DNA of 64,000 bases from Echinicola soli (GCF_006575665.1 NZ_CP041253.1:563501-627500), one strand, 5' to 3'; positions 16,639 through 26,712 are shown, numbered from the stretch's first letter. The notes: a model not told the origin generated them from the letters alone. A program made the numbers and translations.

Positions 16639-17006
16639 AACCTGGATTATGCATTGGGAATTGTAGTAGCCTGAAAATGCAAGAAAATCAGTTAGTTTGG
16701 AGAAAGAAGCATAGCACCGCTATGGTGATGTTGAAAACTAAAGCAAAGCGTCTGATTTTAAAGCACTGGCGTCCGACTAAATTTCAAATATGATCAAAAA
16801 CTGTCCTTAAATAGAAATTTGAGGGTTTTTATCCCAATCTCTAAAATGCCCCCATCCCCTAAAGGGGAGCTTTAGAAAGTCTCCTTTAGGGGATTTAGGG
16901 GTGCAAACAGTTGATTTTTTTTCAATTTGACGATTGTTTTCCCGGACGCCAGTAATTTTAAAGTAGTTTCAGGTCGTAATAAATAGGCTAATGCATATTT
17001 CAGGTT
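16639..17006. repeat. Dispersed repeat family 1, copy 1 (interrupted)
   Basis: The ends are inverted: AACCTGGATTATGCATTGGG at 16639-16658 and, on the other strand, AACCTGAAATATGCATTAGC up to 17006. The body contains GCAAGAAAATCAGTTAG, a CATAGCACCGCTATGGTG hairpin and AAACTAAAGC...GCG.CTGATTTT. Copy 2 lies at 28755-28944. A 192-base insertion splits this copy at 16764. Its right end overlaps the stop codon of the adenosine kinase gene (17006-17008). It is non-coding. Confidence 0.85.
16764..16955. mobile_element. MITE-like insertion inside the dispersed repeat
   Basis: A 192-base non-coding insert with short inverted ends (ACTGGCGTCCG at the left, CGGACGCCAGT at the right), flanked by the direct repeat TTTTAAAG (16756-16763 and 16956-16963). 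Copy 2 of the host repeat has the matching empty site at about 28871-28895. Inside is a hairpin built from CCCCTAAAGGGGAG and CTCCTTTAGGGG (16856-16892). It encodes nothing, so it must be mobilised in trans if it moves at all. Confidence 0.8.
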
Positions 17007-18013
17007 TAACCAAGCTCGGGATGTAATCTCTCCAAAACCACCTTGGCTTCATGCCACTCCAGTCGTGGACCAAACTGGCTCACCACTTTTGATGATGCCA
17101 AGCTGGCTAGCTTGCCACTTGAAGCATAAGAGTGATTGTTGGTGATACCGTACAAAAAAGCACCTGCAAACATGTCTCCAGCTCCATTGGTATCGATGGC
17201 TTCGGTTTCATAGGGCTCTATATCGATAAATGTATCACCATCATAAATCATGGCGCCATTTTTACCCATGGTGATCACAAATCGCTTTGCTACTTTTTTC
17301 AATGCTTCTCGTGCCTTCTTCAAATCTTCCTCTCCTGTAAAAATTTTTGCTTCTTCCTCATTGGAAAATAACAAGTCAACTCCTGCCCCGATCACCTCTT
17401 CAAAACCTGCTTTGAAGTACTTTACCATTGCAGGATCTGAAAATGTAAGGGCGACCTTTGTCTGCTGCTCTTCAGCAAGCTTTTTAGCATGCTTCATAGC
17501 GGCCTTTCCGTTCGGAGAGGTCACCAGGTATCCTTCAATATAGAGGTATTCGGCATCGTTTATTACTGCTTCACTAATGTCTTTGGTGGAAAAGTTCTCT
17601 GTAATCCCCAAGTAAGTATTCATGGTCCTCTCTGCATCACCGGTAACCATCACCAGGCACTTTCCTGTAACCCCATCTTCCAATCGGTCAGCTTGCAAAT
17701 TATTAGCAACCCCTGAAGCCTTAAGGTCCTCCACAAAAAACTTTCCTAACAGATCATTGGCGACCTTGCAATTGTAATAGGCACTTCCTCCGAATTGGCT
17801 CACGGCGATCACGGTATTGGCAGCGGATCCACCGCATTGTTTCTTGGCTTCAGCTGTATTGATCACGGACATAAGCTCATTTTGGCGTGGTTCATCCACC
17901 AGCGTCATCAGGCCTTTTTCTACCTTGTTTTCCTCTAAAAACTTATCGGTGACCTCAAATTCAATATCCACAAGGGCATTTCCCATGCCCACTACATCAT
18001 ATTTCTTTTTCAT
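17006..18013 (-). CDS. Adenosine kinase, PfkB family
   Basis: A 335-residue sugar/nucleoside kinase of the PfkB (ribokinase) family, most like adenosine kinase, which phosphorylates adenosine to AMP. The start at 18013 (MKKKYDVVGMGNALVDIE) is the usual one; the longer frame from 18139 overlaps the upstream gene and is unlikely. The GGSAANT motif lies near residue 58 and the catalytic anion-hole motif DTNGAGDMFAGAF near residue 285, with the catalytic Asp. It sits 28 bases downstream of the GNAT-like gene in a leftward pair. The stop codon is shared with the end of the dispersed repeat. Confidence 0.93.
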   Translation of the reverse strand: MKKKYDVVGMGNALVDIEFEVTDKFLEENKVEKGLMTLVDEPRQNELMSVINTAEAKKQCGGSAANTVIAVSQFGGSAYYNCKVANDLLGKFFVEDLKASGVANNLQADRLEDGVTGKCLVMVTGDAERTMNTYLGITENFSTKDISEAVINDAEYLYIEGYLVTSPNGKAAMKHAKKLAEEQQTKVALTFSDPAMVKYFKAGFEEVIGAGVDLLFSNEEEAKIFTGEEDLKKAREALKKVAKRFVITMGKNGAMIYDGDTFIDIEPYETEAIDTNGAGDMFAGAFLYGITNNHSYASSGKLASLASSKVVSQFGPRLEWHEAKVVLERLHPELG

Positions 18014-18041
18014 GTTATTATTATCAATTCTTCCGACTGAT

Positions 18042-19205
18042 TTATTCAAATATTTTATGTCTCTCAAAAGGTTTTTCGCGATCAAAAAGGTACCGGTAAG
18101 TATGGTGAATCTTATATATTTTCGCGTACAGCTGCTCACATACCCGCATCATTTTTGGACTGAAATCACCGATCCAGTTCATCTCAATGGTCTCATAAGG
18201 AAATGATTTCTGAGATGACATATCGTTAAATTTTTTCACCATGGCACTCTCCACACCCTTGCCTTGATGCTCAGGCACTACGCCAAACACCAATCCCAGC
18301 ATTTTGTTCGGTGGATTAAAAAACTTGTGATACAGAAATTTTATCTTGCCTAACCAATTCATATTGCCATCGACATACTTGAATATTTGATTAAGCTCGG
18401 GAATGGAAATAAAGAAACTCACAGGTGTACCCTTGTAAAACCCAAAATAGATCAACTTCTCATCCACCACCGGCTTTAACTTCTTAAGCATGAGCTGAGC
18501 CTCCTTTAACGCCATGGTTTTGCCCATGTGGCGTGCCCAAGCTTTATTGTAAACTTCCACAAAGTACTCGGGAAACTTCTCGTTCAATTCTTTTCCTTTC
18601 AAATACCGGTATTCATAGTCCGGGTCATCGATGGTGATTGCTGCTCTCTTGTGAAATTTAGGATCAAAATCCACTCCTTTTACCGGACGCATATAGGTAT
18701 ACTGTTTAAAATACACCTGAAAACCGTATGATTCGAAAAAGTCCTGGTAATAAGGGAAATTCCATGGCATGTTATAATTTGGCGGTGTAAACCCCTCTAC
18801 GAGCAGCCCCCACCACTTATCCCGCTCACCGAAGTTCACTGGACCATCCATCGCTTCCATTCCTTGCTCTCCCAACCAAGCCTTTGCTGTATCAAAAAGC
18901 TTAAAAGCAGCCTCTTTGTTATTTACACATTCAAAAAAGCCCATCCCTCCGGTCGGCTGTTTATCCTTCCATTTGGGATTGGTAAAAGCAGCAATTCTGC
19001 CAATGGTCTTACCACTATCATCCAACAGTAACCACCGCTTAGCTTTGGCACCTTTCCGAAACAACTTATTGGTTTTCACATCAAAAAGCCCTTCTATATC
19101 TGCATCAATCGGCCTGATCCAGTTCTTTTCATTTTGGTACAGGCGAACCGCCATATCCAAAAATTCCCGCGCATCCGCGGAACCGGTTACTTCCAGTACA
19201 TTCAT
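18042..19205 (-). CDS. YghO-like GNAT-fold protein of unknown substrate
   Basis: A 387-residue cytoplasmic protein with the layout of YghO-type acyl-CoA N-acyltransferase-fold proteins. Landmarks are RFSLYQNEKNWIRP-like residues near 25, KTIGRIAAF near 70, DGPVNFGERDKWWGLLVEGF near 120, and a C-terminal GNAT-type stretch GLVFGVVPEHQGKGVESAMV near 305 with the acetyl-CoA-binding QGKG. The reaction is not known for the family. It is followed at 28 bases by adenosine kinase, so the two are probably co-transcribed. Confidence 0.78.
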   Translation of the reverse strand: MNVLEVTGSADAREFLDMAVRLYQNEKNWIRPIDADIEGLFDVKTNKLFRKGAKAKRWLLLDDSGKTIGRIAAFTNPKWKDKQPTGGMGFFECVNNKEAAFKLFDTAKAWLGEQGMEAMDGPVNFGERDKWWGLLVEGFTPPNYNMPWNFPYYQDFFESYGFQVYFKQYTYMRPVKGVDFDPKFHKRAAITIDDPDYEYRYLKGKELNEKFPEYFVEVYNKAWARHMGKTMALKEAQLMLKKLKPVVDEKLIYFGFYKGTPVSFFISIPELNQIFKYVDGNMNWLGKIKFLYHKFFNPPNKMLGLVFGVVPEHQGKGVESAMVKKFNDMSSQKSFPYETIEMNWIGDFSPKMMRVCEQLYAKIYKIHHTYRYLFDREKPFERHKIFE

Positions 19206-19310
19206 CTGCTACTGTTGTTTTTTTGAAAGGCTAAAAATAGGGAGTTTTTAGGGGAATAGAAAAGATGCCCTCCCCTTATCTCACCAGTAAATTACACTTG
19301 GAATCTGAAA

Positions 19311-19592
19311 CTATATTTTGAACATCAGCTCTTGTACAAACTTAAAACGGATAAACCCCCACGATTTTAGAAACCCCTTGCGGTCAACAAGCCCCATGGA
19401 CTTAAGTCTCTTATAATCCATGATCGGTCTATAAATAAAAAAATAGAGCAAGAATAATGACACAAAATCATACCACCCGATATAATCAAAGATAAAAAGC
19501 TGCATGACAATCATCATGGGCAAAACAGTCACTAAATGATAGGCTATTAGCTTTCTCATTTCCCTAACTTTTCGATAAATTATTTCCCTCAC
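19311..19592 (-). CDS. Small membrane protein, unknown function (93 aa)
   Basis: A 93-residue protein with two predicted membrane helices (about residues 15-33 and 40-56: LIAYHLVTVLPMMIVMQLF and YDFVSLFLLYFFIYRP), followed by a basic, probably cytoplasmic tail (DYKRLKSMGLVDRKGFLKSWGF). The positive charges at both ends suggest that both termini are inside. No family is recognised. It is a single leftward gene between rimO and the GNAT-like gene. Confidence 0.65.
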   Translation of the reverse strand: MREIIYRKVREMRKLIAYHLVTVLPMMIVMQLFIFDYIGWYDFVSLFLLYFFIYRPIMDYKRLKSMGLVDRKGFLKSWGFIRFKFVQELMFKI

Positions 19593-19708
19593 TAGGTAAT
19601 CAAACGAGGTGATTCTGGGTCAGAAATATCTTCCTAAAGTGGAAAAACCATTTACGTACAATTCTTAATTTAAAAAAAATCTCTTAAAAACAACGTAGTT
19701 TTATTCAA

Positions 19709-19743
19709 AAAAAGCGAAAGGCCAGCTATTAAACCGGCCTTTC
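19709..19743 (-). terminator. Rho-independent terminator of rimO
   Basis: GAAAGGCC (19716-19723) pairs with GGCCTTTC (19736-19743). Read leftward, the hairpin runs into a T-rich tract (A-run at 19707-19713). Confidence 0.8.
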
Positions 19744-19765
19744 ATTAACTATTTCCTAATACATC

Positions 19766-21079
19766 CTAATCGATGACATCGCCATAAAGGTCAAATTCAG
19801 TAGCCTCGTTTACCTTCACTTGGACAAAATCCCCAACCCTGCAATAATGTTTCGAAGCATCGATCAACACTTCATTGTCTACCTCCACGGAATCAAATTC
19901 AGTCCTGCCCACAAAGTACCCATTCTCTTTCTTGTCCACCAGAACCTTAAAGGTCTCGCCCACCCTTTTTTGGTTAAGGTCAAAGGAAATTTGTTCCTGC
20001 ACTTCCATAAGGTAATTGGCCCTGGCTTGCTTCTCTTCCTCGGGCACATCATCATTCATGCTAAATGCATGAGTATCTTCTTCATGTGAATAGGTAAACA
20101 CACCTAACCGTTCAAACTTCATTCGCTCCACAAAATCCACCATTTCCTGAAACTCCTTTTCTCCTTCACCTGGATGTCCAGCGATCAAGGTAGTCCTGAT
20201 GGCAATTCCCGGGATTTTTTCCCGAATACGATGAATAAGTTCTTCCTGTTTCTCACGTGTGGTCCCACGGCGCATGACCTTGAGCACATCCGAAGATCCA
20301 TGCTGAAGAGGAATATCCAGGTAATTGCAAATATTGGGGTGCTCAGCCATCACGTCGATCACGTCCATCGGAAAGCCCGTTGGATAGGCGTAATGCAGCC
20401 TCACCCAATCAATGCCATTCACATCGGCGAGTGCTTTCATAAGGTCGGCCAGTCTTCGCTTTTTATAAATGTCCAAACCATAATAGGTAGAATCTTGAGC
20501 AATGAGCAAAAGTTCTTTGGTGCCATTGGCAGCTTTATGTTCTGCTTCTTTCACCAGCTCCTCAATAGGCTTGGAAACATGACCGCCGCGCATCAGCGGA
20601 ATGGCACAAAAAGAGCACGGACGATCACAACCTTCAGATATTTTCATATAAGCATAGTGCGAGGGGTGGCTCAACAATCGCTCACCCACTAACTCATGCT
20701 TATAATCAGCCTTAAACTTCTTCAATAATGCAGGGAGGTCCCGCGTCCCAAAAAAGGCATCCACCAAAGGGATCTCCTTTTCCAAATCATCCTTATACCG
20801 CTGTGAAAGACAGCCCGTCACATACACCTTCTCGACCAAGCCTTTTTCCTTGGCATCCACATATTGGAGGATCGTATCGATCGACTCTTGCTTGGCATTA
20901 TCAATAAAACCACAGGTATTGATGATGACAATATTATTATCCTGCTGCTCTGACTCGTGGGACACATTGATCCCATTGCCCTTTAGCTGGGTCAATATCA
21001 CCTCTGAATCCACCAAGTTCTTGGAGCATCCCATGGTGATGATGTTCACCTTGTCCTTTTTTAATGTTCTCGCCTTCAA
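19766..21079 (-). CDS. rimO: Ribosomal protein S12 methylthiotransferase RimO
   Basis: A radical-SAM methylthiotransferase that adds a methylthio group to an aspartate of ribosomal protein S12. It has three parts: an N-terminal UPF0004 domain with the cluster cysteines in MGCSKN and NTCGF, a radical-SAM core with CDRPCSFCAIP (CxxxCxxC), and a C-terminal TRAM domain. I chose the TTG start at 21079 (LKARTLKKDKVN...), which gives 437 residues, the normal length. The longer frame from 21211 adds 44 hydrophobic residues encoded by a heptanucleotide repeat tract and is unlikely. Confidence 0.92.
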   Translation of the reverse strand: MKARTLKKDKVNIITMGCSKNLVDSEVILTQLKGNGINVSHESEQQDNNIVIINTCGFIDNAKQESIDTILQYVDAKEKGLVEKVYVTGCLSQRYKDDLEKEIPLVDAFFGTRDLPALLKKFKADYKHELVGERLLSHPSHYAYMKISEGCDRPCSFCAIPLMRGGHVSKPIEELVKEAEHKAANGTKELLLIAQDSTYYGLDIYKKRRLADLMKALADVNGIDWVRLHYAYPTGFPMDVIDVMAEHPNICNYLDIPLQHGSSDVLKVMRRGTTREKQEELIHRIREKIPGIAIRTTLIAGHPGEGEKEFQEMVDFVERMKFERLGVFTYSHEEDTHAFSMNDDVPEEEKQARANYLMEVQEQISFDLNQKRVGETFKVLVDKKENGYFVGRTEFDSVEVDNEVLIDASKHYCRVGDFVQVKVNEATEFDLYGDVID

Positions 21080-21132
21080 ATCTTTTCTTCTTTGCTGCAA
21101 AAGTACAAAAAGATAACCAAAGGACAGTATCA

Positions 21133-21200
21133 AGTTAGACTTAAGAGCAAAGACTAGTAGTGAGATGTGAGACTTGAGATATGAGACAAGCAAGATGAGG
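21133..21200. repeat. Degenerate heptanucleotide repeat (GAGACTT type)
   Basis: The stretch around 21155-21200 reads as consecutive 7-base units: GAGATGT, GAGACTT, GAGATAT, GAGACAA. Similar 7-base-phased tracts occur at 40711-40745 and, on the other strand, near 44425-44455, each just outside a gene end. Confidence 0.65.
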
Positions 21201-21400
21201 CGGCGAGTCAAGGAAAAAGATAAAACACCCGTTTAAAAATCATGGGGAAAGTTAAAAAAGAAGGTTCTAAATAATTTACTCACGATATCCCCTTTAGAGC
21301 AAAAAAAGATTAACGTCCGGCATCAGGATGACAGCTTAGCCAATCCACCGTAGTGGACAGGACTGACACTTTCACCTGACACCGGACATTTTGATATCAT

Positions 21401-22867
21401 TTATACTTTCCAGCCGTCGCGATAGGTACGACCGACAAACTGATTGGCTTCTTCCAGGTTAGTGATGAGCATTTTGTCACCATCCCAAAGCAACTTCTTG
21501 CGGCCATAAAATTCCATGCCTCCATTGCTGTTTTCCCTTCTGAGCATATAGCTTCTAATAGCCAGATTGCCCATCAGCACCGTCTCTGTCATCGGGCCGG
21601 CATAGTCAAACGAGGAGGTAAGTTCCTTATGTTCCTTGCTGGCAAAACCCGCTTTACAAGCATCCACCCACTTGCGCTGGTGGCCGTATTCCGGTTCTGG
21701 AAAATCCTCTGTCTGTGGGCCAAACTCTGTAGTGCCATCATTCAAATACAGCTTAGGCATCAAGGGACTGCTGTCATTGATATTGGTAGAGATGATTCCC
21801 TTTTCTCCAATGATGAGCACGCCATTGGCACTGTCAGTACCGCCAATGTCATGGTCTGCAGGAATAATATCAGGGTGTGCAGGCCGTATACCGCCATCAC
21901 TCCAGGTCATTTCTATCGGAGATTTGCTCTTCTTCGTAGCGTCAAATTTCAGGGAGATGAAAGACGACGCAGGGCAACCTTCTGGATGGTAATCCGGCGT
22001 CCACATATTAGTATATACAGCTCCTACGCTACATTCCGCGGCTTTTGGATAATGTAGTCCCAGGGTTCGGAAAGGTATGTCCACCAAGTGGCACCCCACA
22101 TCCCCCAATGCACCGGTTCCATAATCCCACCATCCTCTCCAATTGAAGGGATGGAGATTAGGCGTGTAGGGAATCTTTGGAGATGGTCCCAGCCACAGGT
22201 CCCAAGCGAGATCATCAGGCTTCTTACTTGGGTCCGGCTGAGGAAAGGCATTGCCCTGCGGCCAAACCGGACGGTTGGTCCAGATTTCCACTTTGGAAAT
22301 TTTGCCCAACTTATCTGAATCGATCCATTGCTGCACCAAATTCAAGAGCGGGTTAGAGCCCCCTTGGTTTCCCATCTGGGTGACCACTTTCTGATCACGG
22401 GCCATTTGGGTAAGGAGCCTGGCTTCGCGGATATTATGCGTCATGGGTTTTTGCACATAAACATGCTTACCTCTTTCCATTGCAAAAGCCGCTGCCGGTC
22501 CATGCACGTGATCAGGAGTGGATATGGTCACTGCATCGATGTCTTTTTCCTTTTCGAGCATTTCCCTGAAGTCAGCATAAAGCTTGGCATTGGGAAAATT
22601 CTTTACCGATTGGGAAGCAGAACCGGAAAAATCCACATCACATAAAGCCACTACTCTTTCGCGACCGTTGACAGATGCATTCTTGATATCACTGGCCCCT
22701 TTTCCACCGGCACCAATGGCCGCAATATTCAGCTGGTCACTGGGAGCGGTAAAGCCCACGCCACCCAATACGTGCCTTGGCACGATCAAGGCAGAAGAAG
22801 CTAAGGCTGCATTTTTAATAAAATTCCTTCGGGAGTTTTGACTCTCTGTTTTCTCAGGTTTTTTCAT
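21401..22867 (-). CDS. Tat-exported Gfo/Idh/MocA-family oxidoreductase
   Basis: A 488-residue NAD(P)-dependent oxidoreductase of the Gfo/Idh/MocA family, usually acting on sugars or inositols. A twin-arginine signal is at residues 13-36 (SRRNFIKNAALASSALIVPR), so it is exported folded, probably with its cofactor. The Rossmann motif follows (IAAIGAGGKGASD near 52), then DAVTISTPDH near 115 and the catalytic-type EKPM-equivalent VQKPMTHN near 135. The C-terminal substrate domain is long, as in Bacteroidota members. It is divergent from the SusC gene at 23454 across a 585-base gap and could process the sugar that SusC/D import. Confidence 0.9.
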   Translation of the reverse strand: MKKPEKTESQNSRRNFIKNAALASSALIVPRHVLGGVGFTAPSDQLNIAAIGAGGKGASDIKNASVNGRERVVALCDVDFSGSASQSVKNFPNAKLYADFREMLEKEKDIDAVTISTPDHVHGPAAAFAMERGKHVYVQKPMTHNIREARLLTQMARDQKVVTQMGNQGGSNPLLNLVQQWIDSDKLGKISKVEIWTNRPVWPQGNAFPQPDPSKKPDDLAWDLWLGPSPKIPYTPNLHPFNWRGWWDYGTGALGDVGCHLVDIPFRTLGLHYPKAAECSVGAVYTNMWTPDYHPEGCPASSFISLKFDATKKSKSPIEMTWSDGGIRPAHPDIIPADHDIGGTDSANGVLIIGEKGIISTNINDSSPLMPKLYLNDGTTEFGPQTEDFPEPEYGHQRKWVDACKAGFASKEHKELTSSFDYAGPMTETVLMGNLAIRSYMLRRENSNGGMEFYGRKKLLWDGDKMLITNLEEANQFVGRTYRDGWKV

Positions 22868-23453
22868 GGGTTATTTAATGATTGATTTTTTTGCTTAATC
22901 GAATTACCAACCTAAAATAAGGCATTTTTATTTCTGTAGCACTATGATTGGTACAGATTATCCACCTTAATTCAGGATAATCTTGCGTTAAAGACTTTTA
23001 GCAAAAAATCCCAAACCACAAATACCTTCCATTAAAATTTTATTTTATCAATAATATTGTATAATTTACCAAAATATGATACAATTTTAACCCTTAAAAC
23101 TAAACCTATGCAACCCCTAAATAACCTAATCAGACCACCATTATTTTTGCATTCATTACCTTATAATTATACTCGAGCCATTTTTTTTGACAGAGCATAA
23201 CTCATCAAGGCCTATCTGCCCTGATTCAAAACCATAATCCACCAAAATTAACTCACGAAGAAACTATTAGCGCTACCTGCATTGGCAGGACGGTAACGTG
23301 TGCGCAAAAATGCAAACGTTCTCATTTTGAGTATTTCTAGAGTAAACCTAAAAACCTATGCAAAATCAACTTTTATGAACAACTATAATGATTCAGGTTA
23401 ACTGACCTCCCCCTTTCCAATAATTTTATTTATTCATAATTAACATTAAACCT
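22868..23453. other. Divergent control region between the oxidoreductase and susC
   Basis: A 585-base AT-rich gap between divergent genes. It contains no credible gene. The only notable piece is a GC-rich patch at 23270-23325 (ACCTGCATTGGCAGGACGGTAACG, with the CCTGC/GCAGG hairpin and GCAAACGTTC just after), which could be a regulator site or leader structure of the susC mRNA. Confidence 0.35.
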
Positions 23454-26400
23454 ATGTCTAAATTATTATCCAATTTTAAATTGGGGGTGATACTGCTATG
23501 CATTTTTGTAAGTACCATCGCCCCTTTATCATTTGCCTTTGGGCAGTCAACTCCAGTATCCGGAAAGGTTACTGATGCAGAGAATGGAGAATCCATTCCT
23601 GGCGTAAGTATCTCCCAAAAAGGGACCACAAAAGGCACCATTACCGATCTGGACGGGAACTACACCCTAGAGGTCAGCGAAGACGCTACGCTGGTATTTT
23701 CATTTATCGGATATGCCACCCAAGAAATCCCCCTAAACGGGCGGTCAACGATCAATGTATCCATGGAAACAGACATTACAGGACTGGAAGAAGTGGTGGT
23801 CGTGGGATATGGCACGCAGAAAAAGCAAGACCTTACGGGCGCCGTCTCTGTGGTAAAAATGGAGGAAATGACCCAGCAGCCCAGCCCCCAACTTACCAGC
23901 CAACTCCAAGGGCGTGTTTCCGGGGTGACCATCACTGGCTCAGGCCAACCGGGACAAGCACCCGAGATCAAGATTCGCGGCGTCAACACCTTTGGCAATA
24001 ACACCCCGCTATTTATCGTGGATGGTGTACCTAGCCCAAACATCAACGACATTAACCCCAACGATGTCGAAACCATGCAAGTTCTTAAAGATGCCGGCGC
24101 TGCCTCCATCTATGGATCGCGGGCGGCCAACGGGGTAATCATCGTGACCACTAAAAAAGGACGTGGAGACGTCAAGGTCAATTACAACATGTACATTGGC
24201 TCTCAGCAGGTACAAGGAGGCAATCCCTGGGACATCCTCTCTTCCCAAGAGATGGCGGATTTAAAATTCATGGCCTTGAGAAACACCAACCCGGGCGGAA
24301 CCATCAATGACGATCAATACGGCAGTGGCCCTGATCCAGTCCTCCCGAACTACATTGCTCCTGTCGGGGCACAAACCGTAGATGAAGCACTTTATAATGT
24401 CAATCCCTACTATACAGACCCACAGGCACTCGACAATTTCTACCGGATCGTGGAAGCCAACAAAACCGGCACCAACTGGTTTCAGGAAATATTTGACCCC
24501 GCAAGGATCCAAAGTCACAACCTTTCTGTAAACGGCGGGAGTGACAAGGGAAGCTATTTCTTCTCCATGAGCTATTTTGATCAGCAAGGCACCCTGGACA
24601 ACACCTACCTGAAGCGCTACACCATTAGATCAAACACATCCTTTAATGTCACGGACAATATTCGGATTGGAGAAAACCTGACCTATTCAATTTCTGAAAA
24701 CCCAACAATCGACAACCTGACAGAAGGAAGTGCGATTGGCATGGCTTTCAGGCAGCAGCCAATCATCCCGGTGTATGATATCATGGGGAATTTTGCAGGC
24801 TCGTTTGGTTCCGGATTGGGTAATGCCAAAAATCCCGTAGCCATTCAGGAACGGACCAAAAACAACCGAGGGGTAGCTTCTAGACTCTTTGGAAACGTAT
24901 TTGCTGAAGTAGATTTCTTGGAGCATTTTACCGCAAGGACGAGTTTTGGTGGACAATATTACAGCAACTCCTATAACAGCTTCCAATTCCCCGAATATGA
25001 AAACGCTGAAAACCTCAACGTAAACCAGTATACCGAAGGATCAAATTTTAACTTCAACTATACATGGACAAATACCCTTACCTATAAAAGGGAATTTAAC
25101 GAGCGCCATGACCTGACCGTCTTGCTCGGCACCGAGGCCTACAAAAACAACGGCAGGGACATGGAAGCCTTTACGCAGGGATACTTTTCCTTTGACCCGG
25201 ACTATGTCACCCTGACCAACGGATCTGGCACCCAGCAGCACTCCAGCTCGGTTTATAGAGATGCGCTATTCTCCCTATTTGGCAGAGTGGACTATACCTA
25301 TGATGACAAATACATCCTCAGTGCCACTGTCAGAAGAGATGGCTCTTCGCGGTTTCTTAATGAACAATATGGTGTATTCCCTGCTGTAAGTGCAGGATGG
25401 AGGATTTCGGAAGAAAGCTTTATGCCGGAGAATGGCTGGGTCGACGACCTCAAAATCCGTGGTGGATACGGCATTATGGGCAACCAGCTCAATGTAGCAC
25501 CAGGCAATGCTTATTCCACTTATGAAGGCAATAGGAATGCTTCCTATTATCCTATTGACGCAAGCAACTCAACTATTTCGGAAGGATTTCAGGAACAACG
25601 AATCGGTAACCCCGATGCCAAATGGGAGCAAAACATCAACTCCAACATCGGGATAGACGCCAGCCTGTGGCAGGGCAAAGTTCAGCTGACCCTGGATTAC
25701 TATAACAAAACTGTGGATGATCTGCTCTACAATCCGGAAGTCATCGGAACCAAAGGTGCTGCAGAACCTCCTTATATCAACATCGCCAAAATGACCAATA
25801 GAGGTTTTGACATGGATGCCAGCACTTACTTTAACTTGGCTACGGACCTGACATTTACGACCACACTATCGTTCACGACCTACAGTAATGAAATCGTAAA
25901 AATCGCAGACGGCGTACCGTATTTTGACCAAGAGGGAAGAAGGTTTAACGGAAGCAATATCATCCGAAACCAAGTAGGCCATCCAGTGAGTGAATTCTAC
26001 GGCTACCAAGTGGTTGGGTTCTGGAATTCCCAAGAGGAAGTAAACAATGCCAACGCCTCGGCGGCAGAGATCACAGGAGACCCTGAAGCCCTCTACCAAG
26101 ATGGCATTGGCTTGGGAAGGTTTAAATACCAAGACACTGACGGTGACGGCATCATCACACCCGATGACAGAACTGCCTTGGGTGATCCTAATCCAAAATT
26201 CACCTACGGCATCAACCTTGGGCTGGAATACCGCAATTGGGATTTCAGCATGTTCCTGTATGGTGTAAGCGGTAATGACATCTGGAACAATGTAAAATGG
26301 TGGACGGACTTCTACAGCTCCTTCCAAGGAGCCAAAAGCCACGCAGCCCTTTACGATTCCTGGACGCCTGAAAACATGAATGCGACAGCCCCTATTCAGG

Positions 26401-26693
26401 AGACCACTGGCTCATTTAGTACGGCGGGTGTACCCAACTCCTATTTTGTCGAAAACGGCAGCTACCTGAGGGCTCGTCAGACACAGATCGGCTACACCTT
26501 TGACCAAGCCTTCCTTGACCGATACCATATCGGAGGATTACGGCTATATGCCCAGGCCGCCAACCTGTTTACGATCACCAATTATTCGGGATTGGATCCT
26601 GAGATATCCGGTGGTACGACCAGTTTTGGAATCGATGAGGGGCAATACCCTAATCAACGTCAATTCATCTTTGGTCTCAACTTAACGTTCTAA
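23454..26693 (+). CDS. SusC/RagA-type TonB-linked outer membrane transporter
   Basis: A 1079-residue TonB-dependent receptor that imports oligosaccharides or peptides across the outer membrane with its SusD lid. After a signal peptide (to about residue 29, FAFGQ) comes a CarboxypepD_reg-like domain (VSGKVTDAENGESIPGVSI), then a TonB-box-like stretch (VVVVGYGTQKKQDLTGAVS), the plug domain (SQLQGRVSGVTITGSG, then EIKIRGVNTFGNNTPLFIVDGVPS) and a 22-strand barrel. The final residues RQFIFGLNLTF end in the aromatic needed for barrel insertion. It is followed 19 bases later by SusD. No sigma/anti-sigma pair or hybrid sensor is adjacent. Confidence 0.96.
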   Translation: MSKLLSNFKLGVILLCIFVSTIAPLSFAFGQSTPVSGKVTDAENGESIPGVSISQKGTTKGTITDLDGNYTLEVSEDATLVFSFIGYATQEIPLNGRSTINVSMETDITGLEEVVVVGYGTQKKQDLTGAVSVVKMEEMTQQPSPQLTSQLQGRVSGVTITGSGQPGQAPEIKIRGVNTFGNNTPLFIVDGVPSPNINDINPNDVETMQVLKDAGAASIYGSRAANGVIIVTTKKGRGDVKVNYNMYIGSQQVQGGNPWDILSSQEMADLKFMALRNTNPGGTINDDQYGSGPDPVLPNYIAPVGAQTVDEALYNVNPYYTDPQALDNFYRIVEANKTGTNWFQEIFDPARIQSHNLSVNGGSDKGSYFFSMSYFDQQGTLDNTYLKRYTIRSNTSFNVTDNIRIGENLTYSISENPTIDNLTEGSAIGMAFRQQPIIPVYDIMGNFAGSFGSGLGNAKNPVAIQERTKNNRGVASRLFGNVFAEVDFLEHFTARTSFGGQYYSNSYNSFQFPEYENAENLNVNQYTEGSNFNFNYTWTNTLTYKREFNERHDLTVLLGTEAYKNNGRDMEAFTQGYFSFDPDYVTLTNGSGTQQHSSSVYRDALFSLFGRVDYTYDDKYILSATVRRDGSSRFLNEQYGVFPAVSAGWRISEESFMPENGWVDDLKIRGGYGIMGNQLNVAPGNAYSTYEGNRNASYYPIDASNSTISEGFQEQRIGNPDAKWEQNINSNIGIDASLWQGKVQLTLDYYNKTVDDLLYNPEVIGTKGAAEPPYINIAKMTNRGFDMDASTYFNLATDLTFTTTLSFTTYSNEIVKIADGVPYFDQEGRRFNGSNIIRNQVGHPVSEFYGYQVVGFWNSQEEVNNANASAAEITGDPEALYQDGIGLGRFKYQDTDGDGIITPDDRTALGDPNPKFTYGINLGLEYRNWDFSMFLYGVSGNDIWNNVKWWTDFYSSFQGAKSHAALYDSWTPENMNATAPIQETTGSFSTAGVPNSYFVENGSYLRARQTQIGYTFDQAFLDRYHIGGLRLYAQAANLFTITNYSGLDPEISGGTTSFGIDEGQYPNQRQFIFGLNLTF

Positions 26694-26712
26694 ACTTGAA
26701 ATTCTATAAGTT

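Noticed and set aside
18014..18139. A 42-residue extension of adenosine kinase
   Set aside because: It overlaps the end of the upstream gene and does not resemble the family; the ATG at 18013 gives the normal start.
21080..21211. N-terminal extension of RimO by 44 residues
   Set aside because: The extension is encoded by the heptanucleotide tract; the TTG at 21079 gives the normal family start and length.
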